The translations under genes were made by a program, and so were the position numbers. From SHVO01 sp041919675 (GTDB lineage Bacteria > Pseudomonadota > Alphaproteobacteria > Rhodospirillales > Rhodospirillaceae), in NCBI GenBank assembly GCA_041919675.1, contig JAYRTJ010000129.1:1-9483 (forward strand): DNA of 9,483 nucleotides. Reading direction: 5' to 3'. Every line of letters begins with the position of its first letter. The stretch's first letter is position 1. Below are positions 1 to 6,050 of this stretch, one piece after another. The notes below the pieces were generated by a model. The model saw only the letters and a list, made by a program, of their open reading frames with translations, ran no database searches and was not told where the DNA came from.

Positions 1-995
1 AGACGGTCGACGTTGGCGTTGAGCTGGTTGAGCGATTCATTCAGCGGGCCGGAGTCACTGGGCACCGCGGACAGCGGGATCAGCGGACCGCCCTGGCCCT
101 TGCGGCCCTTCTGACGCTGCACCAGGAGATCGACGTCGAGGCCCGTGACGCTGAGCGAGTTCTCGATATCGGCGATCTTGGTTTCCGTGGCTTCGGCGAA
201 GCGGTGATAGAGCAGGAGCTGGTTGCTCTCCATGTCGCGGATCTGGTTTTCCAGCGACGAGACCTTCTGCGTGAGGCTCTCGCGCTCCGAGACGGCGAGG
301 TCGCGCTGAAGCACGACCTGGCGAAGCTCGAGGCTATCCGTCGCGATGAACGGCGTCTTCTGGTGATGGCCGACGACGTCCACCATGGATTTTTCGAGGT
401 CGGACAGTTCGGACAGAAGCGCCTTGCGCGCGTCGTCCACATGGCCGCGTTCGAGCTTCGACTTGCTCAAGGCCAGTTCGGTGTTGCCGGCGTCGCCCGA
501 GAGCGCGCCCACCGTGTCCGTCAGCGCTTCCTTGGCGCGGGTGGTCAGCTTGGAGACCAAGGTCTTCTTGGCGCTCGGCGCATCGCCCGCCTTGGACTTC
601 ATGAGTTCGACTTCGCCTTCCGCCAGAGCCAGTGACTTGGTGTAGTTGTCCTCCAGGTCCTTGGTCAGGTCGGCGACACGTTCCTTGTAGATCGAGACCT
701 GGGCGAGCAGTTGCTCGTAGCCGACGCGGGCGTCCTTGATCTCGGTGTTCTTCGCGCGGATGCGCTCGCCATGGTTCATCGCAAGGCCGGAACTCAGAAG
801 AGTCCAGGTGCCGAGGATGATCCCGACCGTGACCAGCACGGCCTGGCGGTTGGTGGAAAGCCGCAGAGTCCGCATATGCTCGCCCGAGCGCACAATCAAC
901 TGCCGCTCCGGGAAGAAGCGCTGAAGCAGTTTCTGCGCGCGGCTTAGGCCGCGGTCGCGCGGATCAAATTTCGAGTGTGGTTTACCTGAAAACAC
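1..995 (-). CDS. Membrane-anchored coiled-coil envelope protein, probable M23-type peptidoglycan endopeptidase, N-terminal part (3' end outside window)
   Basis: An open minus-strand frame of 331 visible codons runs off the left edge without a stop. I place the start at the GTG at 995-993: AGAGGGG lies 6 bases upstream, the frame has no upstream ATG, and it meets a TGA further up. The product has a basic N-terminus (FDPRDRGLSRAQKLLQRFFPER), one hydrophobic segment at about residues 52-73, then long polar heptad-like stretches (about 75-130 and 225-290) typical of coiled coil. This layout (short cytoplasmic tail, one membrane anchor, periplasmic coiled coil) matches the N-terminal half of alphaproteobacterial M23 (LytM-like) cell-wall endopeptidases. 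The zinc-binding catalytic domain would lie beyond the edge and is not seen, so the enzyme assignment is inference. Another coiled-coil envelope or division protein remains possible. Confidence 0.65.
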   Translation of the reverse strand, partial: MFSGKPHSKFDPRDRGLSRAQKLLQRFFPERQLIVRSGEHMRTLRLSTNRQAVLVTVGIILGTWTLLSSGLAMNHGERIRAKNTEIKDARVGYEQLLAQVSIYKERVADLTKDLEDNYTKSLALAEGEVELMKSKAGDAPSAKKTLVSKLTTRAKEALTDTVGALSGDAGNTELALSKSKLERGHVDDARKALLSELSDLEKSMVDVVGHHQKTPFIATDSLELRQVVLQRDLAVSERESLTQKVSSLENQIRDMESNQLLLYHRFAEATETKIADIENSLSVTGLDVDLLVQRQKGRKGQGGPLIPLSAVPSDSGPLNESLNQLNANVDR

Positions 996-1353
996 GCCGT
1001 CCCCTCTCTCGATGACACGTAGTTCATCCGGCCCGGCCGTGTTCTTGGTGTTGTTATCGTTCCGGGCTCAGCCCTTCGCGTTTCCAAACCGGCGTTACGC
1101 TCTTTTTCAGACGCTTTCGGCCTTTTCGAAGGATTGCCCCCAACCCGTTCGAATGAAGCAATGAAATTTCGTCTGGCGCTTGGAAACTGCAAACAGCCGC
1201 GCGTATCCTGCCTATTCTAGCCCCGAAATTCAAAGAGAAAGTAAATCCCCCAAAAGGTATTTTATATCAAAGCAATGGGCTGCGTTTTTAGAGTATGAAT
1301 GTGAGCCCTTTTTGCCACCGGACCGTTGCAAAATTTCGACCCCTAACGCTTTC
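996..1353. promoter_or_regulatory. Divergent intergenic region between the coiled-coil gene and pgpA
   Basis: These 358 bases must hold the promoters for both divergent genes. The half next to pgpA (about 1200-1310) is clearly AT-richer than the surroundings, with stretches such as TATTTTATATC at 1258-1268 and TTTTTAGAGTATGAAT at 1285-1300. That is usual for a promoter region, but I cannot pair a convincing -35 with a -10 on either strand. The pgpA frame stays open through it back to about 1180, yet the encoded residues do not look like the family. I see no RNA gene, clear terminator or repeated operator here. Confidence 0.5.
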
Positions 1354-1875
1354 ATGTCACACAGCTTTTCCACATCCTTCCGCAAGACCGCGCCCCAGAA
1401 TCTGGCCCTGTCCTGGTTCGGCTGCGGCTACGTAAAACGGGCGCCCGGGACCGCCGGATCGGCGGGAGCCCTGCCCTTCGCCTGGGCGATTCAGGCCACC
1501 GGAGCCCCCTGGGCCCTGCCGCTGGCCAGTTTGGCCGCCTTCATCCTGGGGTGCTGGCTGTCGGCCCGGCACCTTAAGGACCTGGGCGCCGAGGGGGGGG
1601 ACCCCCAGTGGATCGTGCTCGACGAGGTCGCCGGGGTCTGGCTGGCGGTCTCCCTGATCGATCCCTCGTGGCTGTCCTATGCGCTCGGCTTCCTCCTCTT
1701 CCGGCTGTTCGACATCTGGAAGCCTTGGCCGATCGGCTGGGTGGACCGCAGCGTCAAGGGGGGGCTGGGCGTCATGTTGGATGATTACCTCGCCGGCCTG
1801 TTCGCTGCGCTTCTGCTTTACGCCGCCAGCCTCATGTGGTGGATTGGTCCGGCTTCCACTTTCGTTTCACCATGA
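1354..1875 (+). CDS. pgpA: Phosphatidylglycerophosphatase A
   Basis: Removes the phosphate from phosphatidylglycerophosphate to give phosphatidylglycerol, at the inner membrane, in phospholipid and cardiolipin synthesis. The 173-residue product matches the usual PgpA length. It shows the family signature blocks: the N-terminal VKRAPGTAGS (residues 27-36), the acidic WIVLDEVAG (86-94), FDIWKPWPIGWVDR (119-132), and the KGGLGVMLDDYLAG segment (135-148) with the paired Asp. Hydrophobic segments lie at about 37-70, 93-118 and 145-165. I chose the ATG at 1354 because PgpA proteins begin close to this point; the frame is open for 58 codons upstream, but that stretch is AT-rich and unlike the family. 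No strong ribosome binding site precedes this ATG. The stop overlaps the pncC start as ATGA, implying co-translation. Two G tracts (8 G at 1593-1600, 7 G at 1758-1764) lie inside the gene with the frame intact. Confidence 0.95.
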   Translation: MSHSFSTSFRKTAPQNLALSWFGCGYVKRAPGTAGSAGALPFAWAIQATGAPWALPLASLAAFILGCWLSARHLKDLGAEGGDPQWIVLDEVAGVWLAVSLIDPSWLSYALGFLLFRLFDIWKPWPIGWVDRSVKGGLGVMLDDYLAGLFAALLLYAASLMWWIGPASTFVSP

Positions 1876-2393
1876 CCGAACTTCCCAACGACCTTACCGA
1901 TCTCGCTCATGATGTGCTCGACGCGGCGCGGGCCGCGAACAAGCGCATCGTCACCGCGGAATCCTGCACCGGCGGATTGATCGCCGGCTGCCTCACGGCC
2001 ATTCCGGGTTCGTCGGACGCGGTCGAGGGCGGACTGATTACCTATTCCAATGAGTCGAAGATCAGCCTGCTCGGCGTGCCCAGAGACGCCATCGCCGAGA
2101 ACGGCGCGGTCAGCGACATCGTCGCTTCGGCCATGGCCGAAGGCGCGCTTGCCGCAAGCGGCGCCGATATCGCGATTTCGGTGACGGGGATCGCCGGACC
2201 CGGCGGGGGCAGCAAGGAAAAGCCGGTGGGCCTTGTGTATATGGCCCTGGCGCAGACGGGGCGCGACGCGCTGGTGAAACGCTATGTGTTCGCGGGAACG
2301 CGGACCGATGTGCGCCGCGCGTCCGTGGGCGCGGCCCTGGAACTTCTGCTCAGCGCGTTGCGCGAGCCGCTCGAGGCCGAACCAGCCGAATAG
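1872..2393 (+). CDS. pncC: CinA C-terminal type nicotinamide-nucleotide amidohydrolase (NMN deamidase)
   Basis: Predicted cytoplasmic enzyme that hydrolyses nicotinamide mononucleotide to nicotinate mononucleotide and ammonia, recycling the NMN released by bacterial DNA ligase into NAD synthesis. The 173-residue protein corresponds to the stand-alone CinA C-terminal domain, without the N-terminal domain of full-length CinA. Family blocks visible are TAESCTGGLIAG (28-39), GGLITYSNESK (53-63) and SVTGIAGPGGGS (103-114) followed by KPVGLVY (117-123). The start is the ATG at 1872, which overlaps the pgpA stop by 4 bases; an in-frame ATG at 1836 would overlap pgpA by 40 bases and adds residues unlike the family. 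Translation is probably coupled to pgpA. It ends 24 bases before the stop of the convergent creatininase-family gene. Confidence 0.94.
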   Translation: MTELPNDLTDLAHDVLDAARAANKRIVTAESCTGGLIAGCLTAIPGSSDAVEGGLITYSNESKISLLGVPRDAIAENGAVSDIVASAMAEGALAASGADIAISVTGIAGPGGGSKEKPVGLVYMALAQTGRDALVKRYVFAGTRTDVRRASVGAALELLLSALREPLEAEPAE

Positions 2394-2417
2394 GCCGATC
2401 CGGCCCCAAACTCAGCC

Positions 2418-3320
2418 TTATTTCGCGGGACCTTTGGCCGCGATCACTTTCTTGATCGCATCGACCGTCACTTTGGTGCGGAAGTCGATCACGTCCTTGG
2501 CCCACTTCTGGTTCGCCGCCTTGTCGGCGAACGAGACGCCCGCGAGGGTCGCGGTATTGGTCTTGATGCGCTCATCGAGGCGCACTTCCGACGGGTGGGC
2601 GGCGAGGATGTTGAGGGTGATGCCGACGCTGTCGTGCAGACCTTCGTTCGGATCCTGCTGCTTCAGGACGCCCTTCTCGCGCAGCATCTTCTCGACGTTG
2701 TCGTAGTTGTAGTACTCGGGGATCACGGCCGCGATGGTCTTGGCGTCGCTGAGTTTTTGACTGACCACGCCGGCGCCCTTCATGTTGCCGCCGCTGTCGC
2801 CGATGAAAAAGATCCTGTCGAAGCCGTGGGCTTTGAGGCTGCCCGCGATATCGCCGAGCAGCGCTTCATAAGTCGCCTGGCTGACGGTGATGGTGCCCAT
2901 CGTCGTCATGTGACCGGTCTTCGGTTCAATGCCGCCTTCCGGCACGAACTTCACCACCGGCGCGCAGAGCGCGTCGCCTAAAGCCTTGGCAATGGCTTCG
3001 CAGTTGGTTTCGAGCACCCAGTTGTGCTTGCCGAGCGTAAGCCACGGACCGTTCGGCTCCATGCCGCCGGTCGGGATGATGATGGTCTTCTTGCCCGCCG
3101 CCATCGCGTCGCGGACGTCGATCCAGGTCATCTTTTCCAGCCACACCGTGTCCGTCTTCGGCAGCGGGTTGGCGACGTCTTTGCAATTGTACTTGTTCTT
3201 CGCGCAATCGCCGCCGCCCATGGACTTGCCGTCGTTGGGCGAGACTTGCGCGAGAGCAGCGGTGGAAAAAGCGGCCGTCAGCGCCGCCGCGAGCAACGTG
3301 CGCGAAATCGAAAATGTCAT
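2418..3320 (-). CDS. Exported creatininase-family protein with altered metal-site residues
   Basis: A 300-residue protein with a Sec signal peptide (hydrophobic core 9-20, probable cleavage after ALA at 24), so periplasmic. From about residue 60 it follows the creatininase fold: TWIDVRDAMAAGKKTIIIPTGG (65-86), GHMTTMGTITV (136-146), AHGFDRIFFIGDSGGN (164-179) and an LHDSVGITLNILAAHP block (228-243). Known creatininases are metal-dependent amidohydrolases using an E-x-H...D motif, a GHGGN motif and HAGxxET. Here these read E88-x-N90...H99, GDSGGN and HDSVGIT, so several ligands are replaced. A secreted subgroup with similar changes exists as far as I recall, and its substrate is unknown. The start at 3320 is supported by GGGGAGGA about 5 bases upstream. 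A terminator further upstream isolates it from the four-gene unit. Confidence 0.85.
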   Translation of the reverse strand: MTFSISRTLLAAALTAAFSTAALAQVSPNDGKSMGGGDCAKNKYNCKDVANPLPKTDTVWLEKMTWIDVRDAMAAGKKTIIIPTGGMEPNGPWLTLGKHNWVLETNCEAIAKALGDALCAPVVKFVPEGGIEPKTGHMTTMGTITVSQATYEALLGDIAGSLKAHGFDRIFFIGDSGGNMKGAGVVSQKLSDAKTIAAVIPEYYNYDNVEKMLREKGVLKQQDPNEGLHDSVGITLNILAAHPSEVRLDERIKTNTATLAGVSFADKAANQKWAKDVIDFRTKVTVDAIKKVIAAKGPAK

Positions 3321-3358
3321 GAGATCCTCCCCGGGGATTGGTTTCGCCGACGTACTCT

Positions 3359-3375
3359 CCTCCGCGCGGCGGAGG
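3359..3375 (-). promoter_or_regulatory. GC-rich hairpin in the leader of the creatininase-family gene
   Basis: CCTCCGC pairs perfectly with GCGGAGG around a 3-base loop, 39 bases upstream of the start codon. The nearby 10-base palindrome TCCCCGGGGA (3328-3337) overlaps the Shine-Dalgarno stretch. Either could influence translation or transcription, but no known regulator or riboswitch is recognised. The promoter itself must lie between here and the terminator at 3418, and I cannot define its boxes. Confidence 0.35.
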
Positions 3376-3417
3376 TTTGTCCAGGCGGGGTCCCTCGAAA
3401 CCTACTCATGAGGTCAT

Positions 3418-3449
3418 AAAAAAAGAGAGGGGATTTCTCCCCTCTCTTT
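3418..3449 (-). terminator. Intrinsic terminator ending the four-gene unit
   Basis: Read on the minus strand, a perfect 12-base-pair stem (3449-3438 with 3433-3422, core GAGAGGGGA/TCCCCTCTC) with a 4-base loop is followed by seven consecutive T. It starts 23 bases after the stop of the 368-residue protein gene. On the plus strand the stem is followed by only three T that belong to the stem and then mixed sequence, so it acts in one direction. It separates the unit at 3473-9143 from the creatininase-family gene. Confidence 0.92.
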
Positions 3450-3472
3450 CGATTGTAACAGCGTCTTGGCTC

Positions 3473-4579
3473 TTAGCGCGCCGGAACGGCCTCGGCGGCG
3501 GCGCCTTTGTCACCCTTCGCCGCGACCTGCTGCGCCGGGTGGATGATGTAGACCTGCGAGAATTTCACGTCCCACGCCGCCGAGATGGCGGTGTTGCGGC
3601 CATTGGCGTCCGGGGCGAAGTCCGCATTGCGGTACAGCGCCTTGTATTCGGACGGCAGCGATTCCTGGCCGTACGAACGGTGGTGCGTGCCCCAGTTCTG
3701 GCCGAGCGCGTTGTAGAAGCGCTCGATGTCGATGTAGCCGCCCATCAGGCCTTCGGCGCCGGTTTCGGTCAGCTTCAACTTCAGGCGCCACTCGTGGATG
3801 TCCATCTTCGGCACGCCGCGGGCCGTGGATTCCGGCATCGTCACGCGTTTCGGTTCGGTGATGAGCACGCCGTCGACGATCTTGCCCTTCACCGTGTGGA
3901 TGAACTGCTTGCCCCAGCGCATATCGATGCGCTGGCTGCCGCCGGCGATGAAATCGCCCGCCGCATTCGAGTAGAGCGGATCGCGGCCGCGATACAGGGT
4001 GACGGTGACGTCGTTGTCGTCCGTCAGGCTGTCGACGTCCGTGATTTCGAACATCGTGCGGTTATAGTCGAACTTCTGCTGGTAGCTCTTCACGAAGTGG
4101 CGCGACTGGCCTTCCGGACCACGCCAGCCGACGATGCAGCCGATGACACGGTAGAGTTGGTTGTCGATGCCCTTCTCGCCGTCCGGGCTGGTGAAGTCCT
4201 TCGGACCCACTTTGCCGTCGAGGTTCAGGCCGATGCCGATGTTGCCGGCCGGTTCCTTGAACGGCTGCGGTTCCCACGACGCGTCGGTCGTCGGGTTCCA
4301 CCATTCCTGCTCATACTTGAGCTGGGTATCGGCGACCGTGCGCTTCGTCCCTTCCGGGAAGAACTTCACGAATTGCTCGCGCGGGCCGTCGTTGAAGCCG
4401 GTCGGGCATTCGGCCTTCGCATCGGCCGTCTGGTAAACCGCCATCGCCTTCGAATTCAGGACGAAGCCGATCCGGCGATCCTTGAGGATCGATTCATCCG
4501 CCGCGGCGTTGCCCGCGACGGCCGTGAGGCTGAGCGCCGCGAGAGCGGTCGTCGACAGCAGTGCTTTAAAACCACGCAT
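3473..4579 (-). CDS. Exported protein of unknown function, last gene of the four-gene unit
   Basis: I do not recognise this 368-residue protein. It has a Sec signal peptide (basic MRGFK, hydrophobic 7-22, probable cleavage after AAA at 25-27), no further membrane segment and no lipobox, so it is probably soluble in the periplasm. The mature part is rich in aromatic and acidic residues (QEWWNPTTDASWEPQPF at 91-107, SPDGEKGIDNQLYRVIGC at 131-148) and has alternating hydrophobic runs suggesting beta structure. It has only two cysteines (58 and 148), which could form a disulfide, and no haem motif. The C-terminus after about 350 is low-complexity Ala/Lys/Gly. The start at 4579 has GAAGGAG about 8 bases upstream; an in-frame ATG at 4618 lacks one. 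It lies 41 bases after the PF03640-repeat gene and is followed by a strong terminator. Confidence 0.88.
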   Translation of the reverse strand: MRGFKALLSTTALAALSLTAVAGNAAADESILKDRRIGFVLNSKAMAVYQTADAKAECPTGFNDGPREQFVKFFPEGTKRTVADTQLKYEQEWWNPTTDASWEPQPFKEPAGNIGIGLNLDGKVGPKDFTSPDGEKGIDNQLYRVIGCIVGWRGPEGQSRHFVKSYQQKFDYNRTMFEITDVDSLTDDNDVTVTLYRGRDPLYSNAAGDFIAGGSQRIDMRWGKQFIHTVKGKIVDGVLITEPKRVTMPESTARGVPKMDIHEWRLKLKLTETGAEGLMGGYIDIERFYNALGQNWGTHHRSYGQESLPSEYKALYRNADFAPDANGRNTAISAAWDVKFSQVYIIHPAQQVAAKGDKGAAAEAVPAR

Positions 4580-4620
4580 TGGGTTTCTCCTTCCCGAATC
4601 CCGAATTATTCGTCGCATCT

Positions 4621-6000
4621 TTATTCATCGTTGTCGCCGTAATCGTCACGCAGCCAGAAGGCCTTGTAACCATTACGCCAGCCATAAAACTCGCCCCACG
4701 TATCGCACTCGGCGTCACCGGCGGCCTTGTCGCGCGCGCAATAGTAAACCGGGCGGCCACGATAGGCCCATACATTGAGCGCGTCCTGCTGGCCGGCAGC
4801 GGCTTTCTTGCCGGTCTTGGGATCAATCGCCATCACTTGCCACATGCGGTTCGTGGCGGCGGCGCCCTTCTCGGCGATCACGTACGGGAAGTTTTTCATC
4901 GACATGGCCTGATCGCCGCGGCCGCTGACCGACAGGCGATAGACCTGCGGCGCTTCAGGATAGTCGCACTGCAGCTGGTCGGCCGCGTCATCCATGCACT
5001 GATAAGTGTAGATCGTGCGGCCCTTGGCGTCGGCGAGCACCATGCCCGATTGCATATCCTGAGGGGCGAAGCCCTTCGGATAGGCGGGCGGCTTGGTCAC
5101 GTACACATTGTGCCAACCGGAGACATCACCGCCTTCGAGGCTCGGGCGTTTCGTGTCGCCGTTGCGCGTATAGACCGGTTGACCGCGGAAGGCCCACTGC
5201 TTGATGCCCGTCGGATGATCGATCACCGTCCAGTCACCCTGCTGCTGAACGCTCGCGGGCGCCGGGATCGGCTTCCACTCGTTGAGGCAGTCGCCAATGC
5301 AGCTCGACTTGCCCTTGGCGTCGCGGTCGGAGACATAAACCGAGCGGGAGTCGCTGGTCGTCAGCAGGCGGCCGCTTTGCAGCGCAGAGACCTTGAACTG
5401 CGGCGGATTATTCTCGGCCGGAGCGGCCGGCTCGCGTCCCGCGCCCTGCGAGTCGCCGCGCGTCGTCTTTTTCTTCGTGCCGCCGCGCACGTCGCCCGGC
5501 ATTTCATCGAGGGCGGAGGTGTACAGGGCGTAGCCGTCATAGGCCCACTGCTTCTTGCCATCCTGACGGTCCACGACCGTGAACTTTCCGATCGCTTTCG
5601 CATCGGCCGGCGCCAGAACCGGCGGCCACATGGTCGTGCAGGCCGGACGCGTATCGACTTCGGGCAGTTCCAGGCCGCCCGGATAGGGGCTCATGAGCCC
5701 CGCGTTCACCTTCGAGGGCACATCGCCGCACGTCGGCTTGCCCTTCTGCTCGCCGGCGTCGCCGTTACGCAGCGGCGTGACCGGCCAAGTGTAAAGCGTC
5801 TTGCCGTTGGCGTCGGCGAATACCGGGCCTTCGAAGTCGGCGACGACCACCTTGATGCCCGCCGGCATCGGTTCGTGCACATAGTCTTCCAACGGCGCCT
5901 TGCCGCGCGATTGCGCGAAAGCGGCCGTGGCGGCGCCCGTCACGCCGGCGAAGAGCGCCGCGGCGGTGAGGACAGTCCCAATTCGTCCGTAGTCTTTCAT
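4621..6000 (-). CDS. Exported protein with three tandem PF03640-type secreted repeat units
   Basis: A 459-residue protein with a Sec signal peptide (hydrophobic 8-27, probable cleavage after AFA at 29) and no lipobox. It carries six half-repeats, forming three units, of the short motif typical of PF03640 (COG4315; function unknown): GKTLYTWP (66-73) with QWAYDGYALYTS (151-162); RSVYVSD (219-225) with QWAFRGQPVYTRNGD (268-282); GRTIYTYQC (327-335) with VWAYRGRPVYYC (410-421). A CIGDCLNEW segment (234-242) is the usual C-x3-C-x3-W of the family. There are eight mature cysteines (91, 121, 234, 238, 335, 345, 421, 432). Units 1 and 2 are joined by a charged Lys/Arg/Pro linker (175-200), and the C-terminus is acidic. 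The RBS is GGGAGAG just before ATG 6000. It sits 50 bases after the DUF1552 gene, across a hairpin. Confidence 0.87.
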   Translation of the reverse strand: MKDYGRIGTVLTAAALFAGVTGAATAAFAQSRGKAPLEDYVHEPMPAGIKVVVADFEGPVFADANGKTLYTWPVTPLRNGDAGEQKGKPTCGDVPSKVNAGLMSPYPGGLELPEVDTRPACTTMWPPVLAPADAKAIGKFTVVDRQDGKKQWAYDGYALYTSALDEMPGDVRGGTKKKTTRGDSQGAGREPAAPAENNPPQFKVSALQSGRLLTTSDSRSVYVSDRDAKGKSSCIGDCLNEWKPIPAPASVQQQGDWTVIDHPTGIKQWAFRGQPVYTRNGDTKRPSLEGGDVSGWHNVYVTKPPAYPKGFAPQDMQSGMVLADAKGRTIYTYQCMDDAADQLQCDYPEAPQVYRLSVSGRGDQAMSMKNFPYVIAEKGAAATNRMWQVMAIDPKTGKKAAAGQQDALNVWAYRGRPVYYCARDKAAGDAECDTWGEFYGWRNGYKAFWLRDDYGDNDE

Positions 6001-6017
6001 GGTCTCTCCCGAAAAGA

Positions 6018-6039
6018 CGTGGGCGCAATCGCGCCCACG
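6018..6039 (-). promoter_or_regulatory. Intercistronic hairpin between the DUF1552 and PF03640-repeat genes
   Basis: CGTGGGCGC and GCGCCCACG form a perfect 9-base-pair GC-rich stem with a 4-base loop, inside the 50-base gap. On the minus strand it begins 11 bases after the DUF1552 stop and is followed by TCTTTTC, then the ribosome binding site. The T stretch is short and interrupted, so a partial terminator, or an mRNA-stabilising or processing element that lowers or separates expression of the two downstream genes, is more likely than complete termination. Confidence 0.6.
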
Positions 6040-6050
6040 CCAGGTGACGA

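Noticed and set aside
204..635. A plus-strand open frame opposite the coiled-coil gene
   Set aside because: The minus-strand frame is open from 995 to the edge and encodes a membrane anchor plus coiled coil. The plus-strand product has no recognisable pattern.
944..1192. An 82-codon minus-strand open frame spanning the divergent intergenic region
   Set aside because: It overlaps the start of the coiled-coil gene in another frame, has no good ribosome binding site, and its Arg/Thr/Pro-rich product looks random.
1366..1374. TTTTCCACA, one mismatch from a DnaA box
   Set aside because: Single copy at the start of pgpA with no cluster of further boxes, so no origin is supported.
2393..2405. GGCCG-ATC-CGGCC inverted repeat between pncC and the convergent creatininase-family gene, as a terminator
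   Set aside because: Only five base pairs, overlapping the pncC stop codon, and no T run on either strand.
4577..4618. An upstream ATG at 4618 giving a 381-residue form of the last gene in the unit
   Set aside because: It lacks a Shine-Dalgarno sequence and puts 13 Arg-rich residues before a normal signal peptide. The ATG at 4579 has GAAGGAG at good spacing.
3338..4642. A 434-codon plus-strand open frame opposite the 368-residue protein gene
   Set aside because: It would be transcribed through the minus-strand terminator stem, has shadow-like Arg/Val/Ala composition, and starts in the leader of another gene.
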